Shown: positions 1 through 8,594 of the stretch, piece by piece
Position numbering within the stretch: the stretch's first letter is position 1
Layout of the letters: the number at the start of each line of letters is the position of its first letter
Assembly: GCF_036046055.1 (NCBI RefSeq)
Contig: NZ_CP107939.1
Span: 1,426,001-1,490,000, forward strand
DNA: 64,000 bases
Direction of reading: 5' to 3'
Source of the DNA: Nocardia sp. NBC_00403
GTDB taxonomy: Bacteria > Actinomycetota > Actinomycetes > Mycobacteriales > Mycobacteriaceae
The notes under the pieces: model-generated
The model's database searches: none
Told to the model about the DNA's origin: nothing
The model's input: only the letters and a program-made list of their open reading frames with translations
Position numbers and translations under genes: made by a program

Positions 1-266
1 ACTCGGTCGCGTTCCATGGTCCCGCGAAAATGCCTCGAGCCGAGGCGGATTGACTGCTACACCTCGAGCCTATGCCGTCGAACCGCCCTCGAACCGTTCT
101 CGGCACGGCGGCGTCACTAGATCGGCAAACCTGCGTCACTCACCCGGTCGGCGCGCTCGGTACCTCGGTAATCCAACGCACAAGCAGCGGCGGAGAAGTG
201 CGTCGGTGTCGAGGATGTGATTCAGCCGCTACGGTGGCGGACGTGCATTTCACGAATGGGGGATCG

Positions 267-1652
267 GTGATCGATCAGCGTCCACTGGCTGGCTGGAGCC
301 GCACCGCACCGACTGTCGCGCAGGTGCTTTCCACTCCTGACATCGACACGGTCGCCAAGGCCATCCGAGAGGCGGGACCGCGCGGTGTCATCGCCCGCGG
401 GCTCGGGCGCAGCTATGGAGACCCGGCGCAGAACGGTGGTGGTCTTGTCGTCGACATGACCGCGTTCGATCGCATCCACACGATCGATCCGGATGGCGGT
501 GTTGTTGATGTCGATGCCGGCGTCAGCCTCGACACGTTGATGCGGGCCGCTCTGCCGCACGGTCTCTGGGTCCCGGTGCTTCCGGGCACTCGGCAGGTCA
601 CCGTCGGCGGCGCGATCGCCTCCGATATCCATGGCAAGAATCACCACTCCCAGGGCAGTTTCGGCAACCATGTGCTGTCGATGGACCTGCTGACCGCCAA
701 TGGGTCGGTACGGACGCTGGACCCCGACGGCGTTGACGCGGATCTGTTCTGGGCGACAGTGGGCGGGATGGGCCTCACGGGTATCGTCGTGCGAGCCCGA
801 ATCAGGATGAAGCACACCGAAACCGCGTACTTCTTCGTTGATAGCGACCGCACCAACAACCTCGACGAGACGATGGAGTTACTGACCGGCGGTTCCGACG
901 ACGGCTACGAGTATTCGGTGGCGGTGCCCGACACGATCAGCACCGGCGCGAAACTGGGTCGTGCGGGGTTCAGCCGCGGCAACCTGGCCACAGTCGATCA
1001 GCTACCGGCCAGACTTCGCCGCAATCCGCTGCATTTCAATGCGCCGCAGTTGTTTACGGTCCCCGATGTCTTCCCCAACGGCATGGTCAACAACCTGACT
1101 ACCCGGATCGGCGGCGCGATCACCTACCGCACCTTCGCGAAGCAGGGCCGGGGCCTGATCCAGAACATCACTCAGTTCCTTCATCCACTGGACCTGCTCG
1201 GGGAGTGGAACCGTGGCTACGGTCGGCGTGGGTTCCTGCAGTATCAGTTCTCGATGCCTTACGGCGCCGAAGACCAACTGGCCGAGGCGGTGCGGGCCAT
1301 CGCTAATTCTGGGCATCGGTCGTTCCTCAACGTCTTCAAGCGCATGGGGCCGAGCAGTCGCGCCCCGCTGTCGTGGCCGCACCCGGGGTTCATGCTGAGC
1401 CTGGATTTCCCGCTGAAGGCCGGGCTGAACGAGTTCTGCGCCGAACTCGATCGCCAGGTGCTGGACGCTGGTGGCCGTCTCTACTTCGCCAAGGAGTCAC
1501 GCACCACGCCGGAAATGATTCGAGCGATGTATCCACGGCTCGAGGAATGGCGGCGGGTGCGCGACGCCGCGGATCCAGAAGGGGTGTTTGTCTCGGACCT
1601 TGCCCGCCGGCTCCGGTTGGTCGATGACGAGCAGGTTCCCACTCATCGATAA
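267..1652 (+). CDS. DprE1-like FAD-dependent decaprenylphosphoryl-ribose oxidase (probable paralogue)
   Basis: Resembles DprE1, which oxidises the C2 hydroxyl of decaprenylphosphoryl-ribose during arabinan precursor synthesis. The N-terminal VAO-type FAD domain shows [15 protein letters not shown] and [13 protein letters not shown], and the C-terminal substrate domain shows [16 protein letters not shown] and the conserved Lys in FAKESRTT. The GTG at 267, preceded by GGGGGA, gives 461 residues, the length of the Mycobacterium tuberculosis protein; an upstream ATG at 72 would add 65 unconserved residues. The Cys that benzothiazinones attack is Ser here (Ser378, in GFMLSLDFP). No dprE2 follows; a terminator does. 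This suggests a paralogue outside the cell-wall locus, or an ortholog in a rearranged context. Confidence 0.85.
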   Translation: MIDQRPLAGWSRTAPTVAQVLSTPDIDTVAKAIREAGPRGVIARGLGRSYGDPAQNGGGLVVDMTAFDRIHTIDPDGGVVDVDAGVSLDTLMRAALPHGLWVPVLPGTRQVTVGGAIASDIHGKNHHSQGSFGNHVLSMDLLTANGSVRTLDPDGVDADLFWATVGGMGLTGIVVRARIRMKHTETAYFFVDSDRTNNLDETMELLTGGSDDGYEYSVAVPDTISTGAKLGRAGFSRGNLATVDQLPARLRRNPLHFNAPQLFTVPDVFPNGMVNNLTTRIGGAITYRTFAKQGRGLIQNITQFLHPLDLLGEWNRGYGRRGFLQYQFSMPYGAEDQLAEAVRAIANSGHRSFLNVFKRMGPSSRAPLSWPHPGFMLSLDFPLKAGLNEFCAELDRQVLDAGGRLYFAKESRTTPEMIRAMYPRLEEWRRVRDAADPEGVFVSDLARRLRLVDDEQVPTHR

Positions 1653-1725
1653 CTGCGGACCATCGGGTTCTGTGGAACCTACTGGTTGGCCCGCAAGGAC
1701 CGTGCTCGAATCCTTCAGGCGCACA

Positions 1726-1763
1726 GAGAAACAGCCACCTCAGACGGGGTGGCTGTTTCTTTT
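1726..1763 (+). terminator. Rho-independent terminator after the DprE1-like gene
   Basis: The stem AGAAACAGCCACC pairs with GGTGGCTGTTTCT across a short loop and ends in a T-rich run. It lies about 75 bases after the stop of the oxidase gene and before the convergent VOC gene, and its A-rich 5' side means it could work in both directions. Confidence 0.85.
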
Positions 1764-1773
1764 CGGCCGTGGC

Positions 1774-2541
1774 TCAGGACTGCTGGGCCGACTCGATGAT
1801 GCGGAACTCCGCGCCGAACGGGTCACGCAGTCCGGCCATGCGGCCGAATGGCGTGTCCTGTGCGGGCAGCGTCACGGTGGCGCCCGCGGCGGTGGCGCGT
1901 TGCAGAGTCACGTCGGCGTCGGCGACGTCGAAGTAGGTCAGCCAGGCGGATTTGGGCGCGGACGGCTCGCCCTGGATGCCGCCGATGGGCCGTTGGTCGG
2001 GGCGATGCAGCACCGTGTAGTCGAAGCCTGCCATCGGTTCCAGCGTGAAGTCGAAGACGGCTGTGTAGAAGTCGCGCGCCGCGTCCGCCTTGGCGGTGAC
2101 GAGTTCATTCCAGACCATCGAGCCCGGCTCGTTGACGACCTGTGCACCGATGTGCACGCGCGCTTCCCACAGGCCGAACTGGCCGCCGGCCGGATCGATA
2201 GCGATGGCCATCCGACCCTGCTCCATGACGTCCATCGGCGCCATCGGGATCTGGCCACCCGCATCGGTGATGCGTTTGGCCGCGCCGTCGCAGTCGTCGG
2301 TGGCGAAGTACATATTCCACCAGAAGTCGGTGGCGTCGGGGTCGGAGTTTTTCATCAGTGCGGCCACGGGCTTGCCCTGCACCAGGCACATCGTGTAGTT
2401 GCCGGTTTCCGGCGGCCCCTCCTCTCCGAATTCCCACCCGAACACCGCGCCGTAGAACTCCATCGCGCGCCGGTGATCGGGAATACCCAGGTCCACCCAG
2501 GTGGGCGTACCGTTCGGCGGAGCTTGCGTGATCACTGTCAT
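1774..2541 (-). CDS. Two-domain VOC (glyoxalase/bleomycin-resistance fold) protein, CFP30B-like
   Basis: A 255-residue protein with two vicinal-oxygen-chelate repeats. The first begins TPTWVDLGIPDHRRAMEFYG and the second begins around VWNELVTAKADAARDFY. Each half carries the Phe-Tyr/Phe-Gly-Trp pattern and a conserved D-P-x-G-x-x-F/G turn of the fold. The layout resembles the mycobacterial CFP30B/TB27.3 family, whose substrate is not settled. The ATG at 2541 is preceded by a strong GAAGGAGCG ribosome site; the longer reading frame upstream is not needed. It is a single gene, convergent with the DprE1-like gene. Confidence 0.85.
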   Translation of the reverse strand: MTVITQAPPNGTPTWVDLGIPDHRRAMEFYGAVFGWEFGEEGPPETGNYTMCLVQGKPVAALMKNSDPDATDFWWNMYFATDDCDGAAKRITDAGGQIPMAPMDVMEQGRMAIAIDPAGGQFGLWEARVHIGAQVVNEPGSMVWNELVTAKADAARDFYTAVFDFTLEPMAGFDYTVLHRPDQRPIGGIQGEPSAPKSAWLTYFDVADADVTLQRATAAGATVTLPAQDTPFGRMAGLRDPFGAEFRIIESAQQS

Positions 2542-2829
2542 AGGACGCTCCTTCGTTGAAGTGCGCTGACATGTACCGTCCCCATCCTCGCCCGCATCCC
2601 GCACGAGGTGGCCTATTCCAGCAAAGTCGCGTGTCGAGAGAATCCACGCAGTGGTGGCTCAGTCGTTCCGTCACTTCCAGACGGGAGCTCCTCGATGCAG
2701 TCGGTCACGTCTCGATCGTGGCGAGACACTCGATGAGACACAGGTTCGAGCAGCACCCCGATTCTCGCGGCTGTGCTGACGGGAATCATCCGACCAGAAC
2801 TCGTGGCTTCGCTGTTGCGTTGTGTCACT

Positions 2830-3558
2830 TCACTTCCAGGCGGGGAGAGCCGGGAGGTCGCCGGTCAGGTCGGCGCCGGTGGACCGGCCGATCAGCCAAG
2901 CCAAGAGGGACGTGGCGGGGCCGCTGACGGTGTGCGACGGTGCCTCGGCGCCGATGGTCGCGGTGAAGTCGGTGTCGATGGCGTGGATGGCGAATGCGGT
3001 GGTGCCGGGGTCCGATGCGGCGGCTTTGGTGAGGTCGGCGGCGGCTCGGGGAAGTAGGCGGGTCACGAAATCGGTTGGCCAGTCGGCGGGTTGGTAACCG
3101 GCAGCCAGGTCGACGTGGTGGATTTCGACCTCCTGTAGCCGCATCCAGATCACCTCGGTAGCGGGGATCGGCCTGCCCTGCCTGGTGCGGACGATGGCCT
3201 CCCACGCCTCCGGCGGCGCCGCCATGGCGAGGGTGAGCCAGCGGGTGGCGGCCGCCTCGTTGTCGGCGAGCTGATCGGCCAACGGGCGTGGGGCGCCTGC
3301 CTCGATATCGGCATCGCGGATTTGCCTGCTTGCGTACTGGGGCGTCTCGTTGCCGGTGCGGGCCCAGATCAGCAGGTTGACCAGGCTGTCGGCATTGCGG
3401 GCCAGGTGGGCGAGTACGTGTCCGCGGGTCCAGCCGGGCAGCAGCGAAGGACCGGTGACATCGCTATCGCCGAGACGGCGTGCGGTGTCGAGGAAGCGGG
3501 TCGTCGCCTCGGCGACAGTGTCGAGCTGGACGGTGGTCTCCGGAGCATCGCTTGTCAC
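2830..3558 (-). CDS. Maleylpyruvate isomerase family mycothiol-dependent (DinB/MDMPI) protein
   Basis: A 242-residue protein of the mycothiol-dependent maleylpyruvate isomerase group. The four-helix DinB-like N-terminal half contains GWTRGHVLAHLARNADSL and a second metal-ligand segment, RLQEVEIHHVDL. These correspond to the His and the Glu/His metal ligands of the Corynebacterium isomerase (about His51, Glu143 and His147 here). A C-terminal alpha/beta domain follows. Mycothiol is the actinobacterial glutathione substitute, so the family itself supports the taxonomic call. The true substrate cannot be told from sequence, because most members are not maleylpyruvate isomerases. The RidA gene lies just upstream on the same strand. 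Confidence 0.8.
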   Translation of the reverse strand: MTSDAPETTVQLDTVAEATTRFLDTARRLGDSDVTGPSLLPGWTRGHVLAHLARNADSLVNLLIWARTGNETPQYASRQIRDADIEAGAPRPLADQLADNEAAATRWLTLAMAAPPEAWEAIVRTRQGRPIPATEVIWMRLQEVEIHHVDLAAGYQPADWPTDFVTRLLPRAAADLTKAAASDPGTTAFAIHAIDTDFTATIGAEAPSHTVSGPATSLLAWLIGRSTGADLTGDLPALPAWK

Positions 3559-3628
3559 GATGCCGACCCTAGCGATCCCGGCCCGGCCCCGCCCCGTAAA
3601 CCGCGGAGTCCCGGGGCTATCACGGTGA

Positions 3629-4021
3629 CTATTCGCCGACGACCGCGTCGGCCTCGATCTCGACCAGCAGTGCCGGGGTGATCAGTGCCTTGATCTCGTA
3701 CATGGAAGCGGCCGGCCGGATGTCGCCGAAGACCTCCGCGTGCGCCTTGGCGATCTCCGGCCAGCGGGAGATATCGGTGACGAAGATGCGCGTGCGGATC
3801 ACATCGTCGAGGCTCGCGCCGGCGTCGGTGAGCGCGGAGGCGATGCGGCGCAGGACTTCCCTGGTCTGCTCGCCGATATCGGCGCCGCCGACCGCCCCCC
3901 CGCCGGGGAGTGCGGCGGTGGTGCCGCTGACCGCGATCACGTTGCCGAGCCGGACGGCGCGGGAGTAGCCGACGATGTCTTCGAACTCGGAGGCCGAGGC
4001 GATATTCACACGAGCAGTCAT
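3629..4021 (-). CDS. RidA family protein (YjgF/YER057c/UK114)
   Basis: A 130-residue protein that matches the small trimeric RidA family, which removes reactive enamine/imine intermediates. Visible signatures are SRAVRLGNVIAVSGTT near the N-terminus, TREVLRRIASALTDAGASLDDVIRTRIFVTD in pieces through the middle, and the closing segment MYEIKALITPALLVEIEADA. The canonical active-site Arg is the one in VIRTRIF. The start at ATG 4021 (MTARVNIAS) was chosen because the family domain begins there; the frame stays open much further upstream without conserved sequence. It lies about 70 bases from the divergent lipoprotein gene and upstream of the MDMPI gene. Confidence 0.85.
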   Translation of the reverse strand: MTARVNIASASEFEDIVGYSRAVRLGNVIAVSGTTAALPGGGAVGGADIGEQTREVLRRIASALTDAGASLDDVIRTRIFVTDISRWPEIAKAHAEVFGDIRPAASMYEIKALITPALLVEIEADAVVGE

Positions 4022-4093
4022 GACGACAGCATGGCATCGACTCGTCACTCGGACTTCTTTCCAACGTCGGATCGACAAGGTAGGCAGACAGGC

Positions 4094-5668
4094 GTGAACG
4101 CTCATTCTCGTCCTCGCATCGCCGCAGTCGCCGTTCTGTGCGTCGGCGTGCTCGCCGCAGGCTGTTCGGCTTCGGACCCCAAGGTGAACTTCACCGTGGC
4201 CGCGGACCAGCCGCTGGTGATCTCCCTGGATGATCTGCTCGGCGCGACGGGTGGCAGTGCCGCCGTCGCCTTCGCCGATCCGCAACACGGCTCGCTCAGC
4301 AGGCGCACCAACGGTGCGCTCGTCTACCAGCCGAAGCCCGGCTACACCGGCGCCGACGAATTCGGCGTCACCACAACCGATGCGGTCCGTTTGTACACCA
4401 CCGACCTGCCGCCGCTCGGCGAGATGGGCGGTGCCACCGTGCAGGCCAGCGGTTTCGGCTCGGCATGGACGCCGGTGCCAGGATCGAAGGACGAGTTCTA
4501 CGGCCTCACCGACCGCGGTCCGAATGTCGACGGTCCCGGCAAGAACGAGAAGCTTTCGCCGACACCGGGATTCGTTCCCAAGATCGGCCGGTTCAAGCTG
4601 GTCGGCAACCGCGCCACGCTGCGGTCCTCGATCGATCTGCACACCGCGAACGGCACCCCGTTCAACGGCCAGGTCGATGTTGCGGCGAGTACCGGTGAAA
4701 CCATCCGCGACCTCGCGGGCACCGTGTTGCCGCCCACCGATCACGGGCTCGATCCGGAGGGTCTGGTCGCGCTACCCGACGGCAGCTTCTGGGTTTCCGA
4801 CGAATACGGCCCGTTCCTGGTGCATTTCGATGCCGAGGGCGCCGAGATCGAGCGGCTCGCTCCCGGCGCCGGACTGCCGAAGGAGATTGCGCTGCGCACC
4901 CCTAATCAGGGCATGGAGGGTCTGACCAGCACCCCGGACGGCGGCACTCTCGTCGGTATCGTGCAGAGCGGCCTGAAAACCCCCGGGCTGGACGGCTCGG
5001 CCAAGGAGGTGCCGATGACCCGCATCGTCACTGTCGACCTGAAAACCAAAGCGCTGCGCGAATTCGTCTACCCGCTGGAGAACCCGAAGCAGACGAAGGT
5101 CGCGGTCTCGGAGATCACCGCGCTGAGCCCGACCACCTTCCTGGTCGACGAACGCGACGGCGAGCTGCCGCCCACATCGAACAAGAAGCTGTGGACCATC
5201 GACATCTCCGGCGCCACCGATGTCGGCCCGCAGTCGAAGGTGCCCGGCGCGCAATACGATCCAGAACGCGGCGGCCTGCTGATCGACGGCAAGGCGCTGG
5301 AGACCCTGGTCGGTACGGTGCCGACCGCCGAGGGCAGTGCGGCACTGAGCCGGGCGGGCGTCAAGCCGGTCGCCAAGACCGAGAACCTGGATCTCACGGC
5401 ACTGGTCACCGGGCTCAATGCCGACGGCAAGTTCTACGGGCACGACAAAATCGAGGGCATCGCGACCCTGGACGGCGGCAAGACGATCTACATCGCCAAC
5501 GACAGCGACTTCGGCTTGGCAGGCAGCAAAGGCGAGCAGCCGCCGTTCGCGCTGAAGCCCAAGACCCTGCCGGACGGTGTCCAGGACACCGGCGAGATCC
5601 TGCTCGTGGACACCGGCAAGCTGCCCGCGAAGCTCGACAGCCACACGGTGCGCCTACAGGTCGGCTAA
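4094..5668 (+). CDS. Esterase-like (phytase-type) secreted lipoprotein
   Basis: A 524-residue exported lipoprotein. The GTG at 4094 opens a signal peptide with the lipobox LAAGC, so the protein should be lipid-anchored outside the membrane. An N-terminal Ig/cadherin-like stretch (KPGYTGADEFGVTTTD) precedes a beta-propeller-like region with GLTDRGPNVDGPG, GLDPEGLVALPDGSFWVSDE and EGIATLDGGKTIYIANDSD. These are signatures of the family annotated as esterase-like activity of phytase. It is divergent from ridA and converges on the DUF998 gene, overlapping it by four bases at the stops. The substrate is unknown. Confidence 0.8.
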   Translation: MNAHSRPRIAAVAVLCVGVLAAGCSASDPKVNFTVAADQPLVISLDDLLGATGGSAAVAFADPQHGSLSRRTNGALVYQPKPGYTGADEFGVTTTDAVRLYTTDLPPLGEMGGATVQASGFGSAWTPVPGSKDEFYGLTDRGPNVDGPGKNEKLSPTPGFVPKIGRFKLVGNRATLRSSIDLHTANGTPFNGQVDVAASTGETIRDLAGTVLPPTDHGLDPEGLVALPDGSFWVSDEYGPFLVHFDAEGAEIERLAPGAGLPKEIALRTPNQGMEGLTSTPDGGTLVGIVQSGLKTPGLDGSAKEVPMTRIVTVDLKTKALREFVYPLENPKQTKVAVSEITALSPTTFLVDERDGELPPTSNKKLWTIDISGATDVGPQSKVPGAQYDPERGGLLIDGKALETLVGTVPTAEGSAALSRAGVKPVAKTENLDLTALVTGLNADGKFYGHDKIEGIATLDGGKTIYIANDSDFGLAGSKGEQPPFALKPKTLPDGVQDTGEILLVDTGKLPAKLDSHTVRLQVG

Positions 5669-6381
5669 CTATCCGGGTCGGTCCATTCCCGACCCTCCAG
5701 AATCACCGCGGCGGCCAGCGTGATCAGCCACAGCGACATCGATCCGACCTGGATCCGCTGGGCAATGCCGAGCGCGTAATTGCCGGTCAGGTTGTCGGCG
5801 ACCAGCATCCACACGGTCGCCGCCGACCCGATCACCAGCACAACCAGACCGGCCTCGCGCAGGATCCGCCAGCGGTGGTATCGGAACGCCGCGAGGCTGA
5901 AGGCGAAGGCGGCGACCGCGATAGCGGTCACCGCGATGGTGCTCGTCAGCGCGTGCGGCTGATGCAGCTGCGGGAAAAGTTCGCTGCCGCCTCCGCCGCA
6001 CGCGGCATTGTCCTGCGGGGTGCAGTCGCGCAGCGGCAGCAGTACATCGCCGATGGTCGCGGCGCCGAAACACAACAGCGCCACCCAGCCGGCGGTGGTG
6101 AACCTGCGCCGGGGAAACAGCAGTAGCCCGGCAATGGCCGCGGGGATCAGCAATGCGCCGACGATCTTGTCGGCCATCGCGAATACCTCCCGGTGGGGCC
6201 GGCCCTCGGCGTCCAGTTCGCTGAGGAAAGAATTCACCGGGTCGACGTCGATGTGCAGGAAGAATTCCAGCAGCCACGACGAATAGCAGAGTCCAGCGAT
6301 CGCGATGGCCGCTGCGATGAACCAGGAGGCCGCGCGTACGTGCCGTTCGGCGATCTTCCGGCTACCACTCACCCGACCCAT
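5665..6381 (-). CDS. DUF998 family integral membrane protein
   Basis: A 238-residue membrane protein when started at ATG 6381 (MGRVSGSRK). Six or so hydrophobic segments are visible, and the segment YSSWLLEFFLHIDVDPVNSFLSELDAEGRPHREVF is typical of DUF998, with the loop motif NSFLSEL and a Cys-containing loop, LRDCTPQDNAACGGGG. A longer reading to 6468 exists but adds nothing recognisable. No function is established for the family. It converges with the esterase-like lipoprotein gene. Confidence 0.75.
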   Translation of the reverse strand: MGRVSGSRKIAERHVRAASWFIAAAIAIAGLCYSSWLLEFFLHIDVDPVNSFLSELDAEGRPHREVFAMADKIVGALLIPAAIAGLLLFPRRRFTTAGWVALLCFGAATIGDVLLPLRDCTPQDNAACGGGGSELFPQLHQPHALTSTIAVTAIAVAAFAFSLAAFRYHRWRILREAGLVVLVIGSAATVWMLVADNLTGNYALGIAQRIQVGSMSLWLITLAAAVILEGREWTDPDS

Positions 6382-6526
6382 TGTCCCGCCTATTGCCGGT
6401 CCGGTGATCACCGATCGGTCAGTGTGTCCTAACCAACATGGCTCGTACAGCATTCCCAACCCGCGCACAGGATCCTGTCAGGTCTATCGGACACCCTGTG
6501 GGGGAGACAACATCGAAGGAGTTCCC

Positions 6527-6661
6527 ATGATTGCTTTCGCGACAGCCCTGGGCGGGATCGCTGTGATGTCTGCCATGGCGGTGTCGGCCTATCTGGCCGC
6601 GCATGCTCCGCGCACCTTGGTCCGGGTGCGCCAGCGGTCATTCAGCGGCCGGCTTCGATAA
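6527..6661 (+). CDS. Small single-span membrane protein (hypothetical)
   Basis: A 44-residue reading frame that starts at ATG 6527, with a clear GAAGGA site six bases before it. It encodes one hydrophobic helix (ALGGIAVMSAMAVSAYLAA) followed by a basic tail. Its end overlaps the stop of the convergent vsr gene by about 20 bases. The ribosome site and amphipathic layout make it plausible, but I do not recognise a family. Confidence 0.4.
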   Translation: MIAFATALGGIAVMSAMAVSAYLAAHAPRTLVRVRQRSFSGRLR

Positions 6662-7073
6662 CGGTCTGCACCCGATTCGCCGCCGTCACGGCGTCTTCGT
6701 GTTCCCACACCCGAATCACTTGCCAGCCGGCCGCGGCCAGCGCCGAATCGGTGGCGCGGTCCCTCTCCACATTGCCGAGCAGCTTCTGTGCCCACCATTC
6801 CGCATTGTTCTTGGGATCGGTGGCGTGCTGCGGACAGCGATGCCAGAAGCATCCGTCGACGTAAACCGCCACCCGCAGCCGGGGAAACACCAGATCGGCC
6901 CGGCGGCGCTGACCTGGTAGCGGCGCGCGATCGACGAAATACCGCAATCCCCTCCGGTGCAGTTCCCGGCGCAGAGCAAGTTCCGGCTTGGTTCCGCTGC
7001 GCCGCTGCCGCGCCATACGCGCACTCGTCGCCGCGTCGGTCGTCGGCCGCCGTGCCGAAGCGCCCGCACTCAT
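6642..7073 (-). CDS. vsr: Very short patch repair endonuclease (Vsr)
   Basis: A 143-residue endonuclease of the Vsr family, which nicks beside T:G mismatches left by deamination of 5-methylcytosine. The core shows GTKPELALRRELHRRGLRY, then RRADLVFPRLRVAVYVDGCFWH, with the catalytic Asp60, a Glu near residue 31 and the metal/catalytic His78, followed by CPQHATDPKNNAEWW. Its start overlaps the end of the methyltransferase gene by four bases (ATGA), so the two are translationally coupled. The pairing implies Vsr repairs the sequence this methyltransferase modifies. Confidence 0.9.
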   Translation of the reverse strand: MSAGASARRPTTDAATSARMARQRRSGTKPELALRRELHRRGLRYFVDRAPLPGQRRRADLVFPRLRVAVYVDGCFWHRCPQHATDPKNNAEWWAQKLLGNVERDRATDSALAAAGWQVIRVWEHEDAVTAANRVQTVIEAGR

Positions 7074-8242
7074 GCCGCCCAGCCGCCCATTCGATCGAGA
7101 TGGCTTTCCATATCGGCCAGGAAGCCGGGCGGAAATCGCAGACTGCCCATACCGGTTCTGCGCAGAAATCCGGCGGTCGCGCGCGCGGAAAGCAGCCGGG
7201 AATCGGTGAGGAAATTGCCGAGATCCTCATACGGCTCGTGCACCGGCCAGGTCGACACCGGCACCCGGTGGGCAACACCGCAGCGACCCCACGCGGCGGT
7301 CGGCCACGGCTGGCCGGGTGCCAGCGGCTGATCGTCGGGAATCGCACCGAGCGGATCGGCGAGGCGCGCGCCGACCCACTCCGCCATCCGGACATTCACG
7401 GCATTGCCGACCAGCTTCCAGCGATGCCCCTGCCGAATACCCGGCGCATCGGTTGCGGGCGCGGTCCAGTCGGAATCGAAGCCCTGCAAGCGTTCTCCGT
7501 CGACGATGCCCGGCGTGACCACCTCCCCGGACGGCAGCCGCACCGCGGGCGGGCTTGCGATGCCGAGCGCGGAGCCGCCCTTGATGGTGGGGATCGCGTT
7601 CACCGCCCAGCCGAGTCCGCGCACGCCTTCGGTCCAGTAGAAGCCGCACGGATCTCGTTCGGGATCGCCGACGGTCCGCTCGCCCGCGTCGTCGCCGAAA
7701 AGAACCTGGCGCGGGTCCTCGGTGCGGGAGGCGAGCATCAGCACCCGCTGCCGACGCTGCGGCAGCCCGAATGCGCGCGCGTCCACCACCCGATAGGCCC
7801 AGGTGTATCCGAGCTCCTCGAGCGCCGCGGTGATGTGCCGCATCGCCGCGCCACGACCGAGCTGCAACATGAACGGCACGTTTTCGATCAGCAGCCAGCG
7901 CGGCCCGCGCCTGCGGCGCACCAGCCGGAACACCTCGTCGACAAGGCCGGAGCGTTTACCGGTGATGCCCGCGGTGCGTCCGGCCTGCGAGAGGTCCTGG
8001 CAGGGAAAGCCCGCGGCGACGAGTTCGGTGCCTGCGGGGATGGCCCGCAGCGTGGTGATGTCGCTGTGCAACGGCACATCGGGAAAGCGCGCGGCGAGCA
8101 CAGCCTGGGCGCCCGGCTCGATCTCGCAGAGCAATTCGGTGTCCCAGCCGTGCGTGCCGAGTCCGAGCTCGAGCCCGCCGATACCGGCGAACAGCCCGAC
8201 CATCCGCCCGCGCGTCACAGTCATCCCTTTCCGCGATCCCAC
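7070..8242 (-). CDS. DNA (cytosine-5-)-methyltransferase
   Basis: A C5 cytosine methyltransferase with motifs in order: I (VGLFAGIGGLELGL), IV (AAGFPCQDLSQAG, catalytic Cys81), VI (LIENVP), VIII (RRQRVLML) and X (GHRWKLVGNAVNV). Between VIII and IX lies a target-recognition segment of modest length, consistent with the total of 390 residues. GTG 8242, ATG 8224 and ATG 8203 are all possible starts, and none has an ideal ribosome site. It is coupled to vsr. No restriction endonuclease is visible on either side, so this is either an orphan methyltransferase or a system whose nuclease is unrecognised or lost. The recognition site cannot be read from sequence. Confidence 0.9.
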   Translation of the reverse strand: MGSRKGMTVTRGRMVGLFAGIGGLELGLGTHGWDTELLCEIEPGAQAVLAARFPDVPLHSDITTLRAIPAGTELVAAGFPCQDLSQAGRTAGITGKRSGLVDEVFRLVRRRRGPRWLLIENVPFMLQLGRGAAMRHITAALEELGYTWAYRVVDARAFGLPQRRQRVLMLASRTEDPRQVLFGDDAGERTVGDPERDPCGFYWTEGVRGLGWAVNAIPTIKGGSALGIASPPAVRLPSGEVVTPGIVDGERLQGFDSDWTAPATDAPGIRQGHRWKLVGNAVNVRMAEWVGARLADPLGAIPDDQPLAPGQPWPTAAWGRCGVAHRVPVSTWPVHEPYEDLGNFLTDSRLLSARATAGFLRRTGMGSLRFPPGFLADMESHLDRMGGWAA

Positions 8243-8369
8243 GATGGGCGCTGGTCGGCCGTAGCGATCGCTTGCAGGTCGCTCGAAAAGGACCAGCAGC
8301 TAATGCGAACCAGCAGCGATTGCTTGCGGCGATTGCGCTCCGTGCTCGCACAGCAGGTTACTCGAGTCG

Positions 8370-8431
8370 GGATCTCGGTGCCGGCCGCCCACCCGGCCGC
8401 CCACCCGGCCGCGTGTCCAGCACCGAGATCC
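8370..8431. repeat. Inverted repeat enclosing GC-rich direct repeats upstream of the KasA-like gene
   Basis: Twelve bases (GGATCTCGGTGC, 8370-8381) recur as their exact complement at 8420-8431. The 38-base loop holds tandem CGGCCGCCCACC units. It sits in the 350-base divergent gap between the methyltransferase and the KasA-like gene, which otherwise shows no gene. It could be a regulatory hairpin or simply repeat-prone GC-rich DNA. Confidence 0.45.
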
Positions 8432-8594
8432 GGACGCGCGCACCGATAATGCCAATGGGCTATCGGCCGGGTATCGTCATGGCCGTTCGACGGCAGGAGG
8501 CGAATCTGCTCCTGGCCACTGCTGACCTTCCGGCGCTCCAGCGTCGACGCGCAGTTCCCGGTTTATCCCAAGTGACGCCAGGAAAGTGAGCGAT

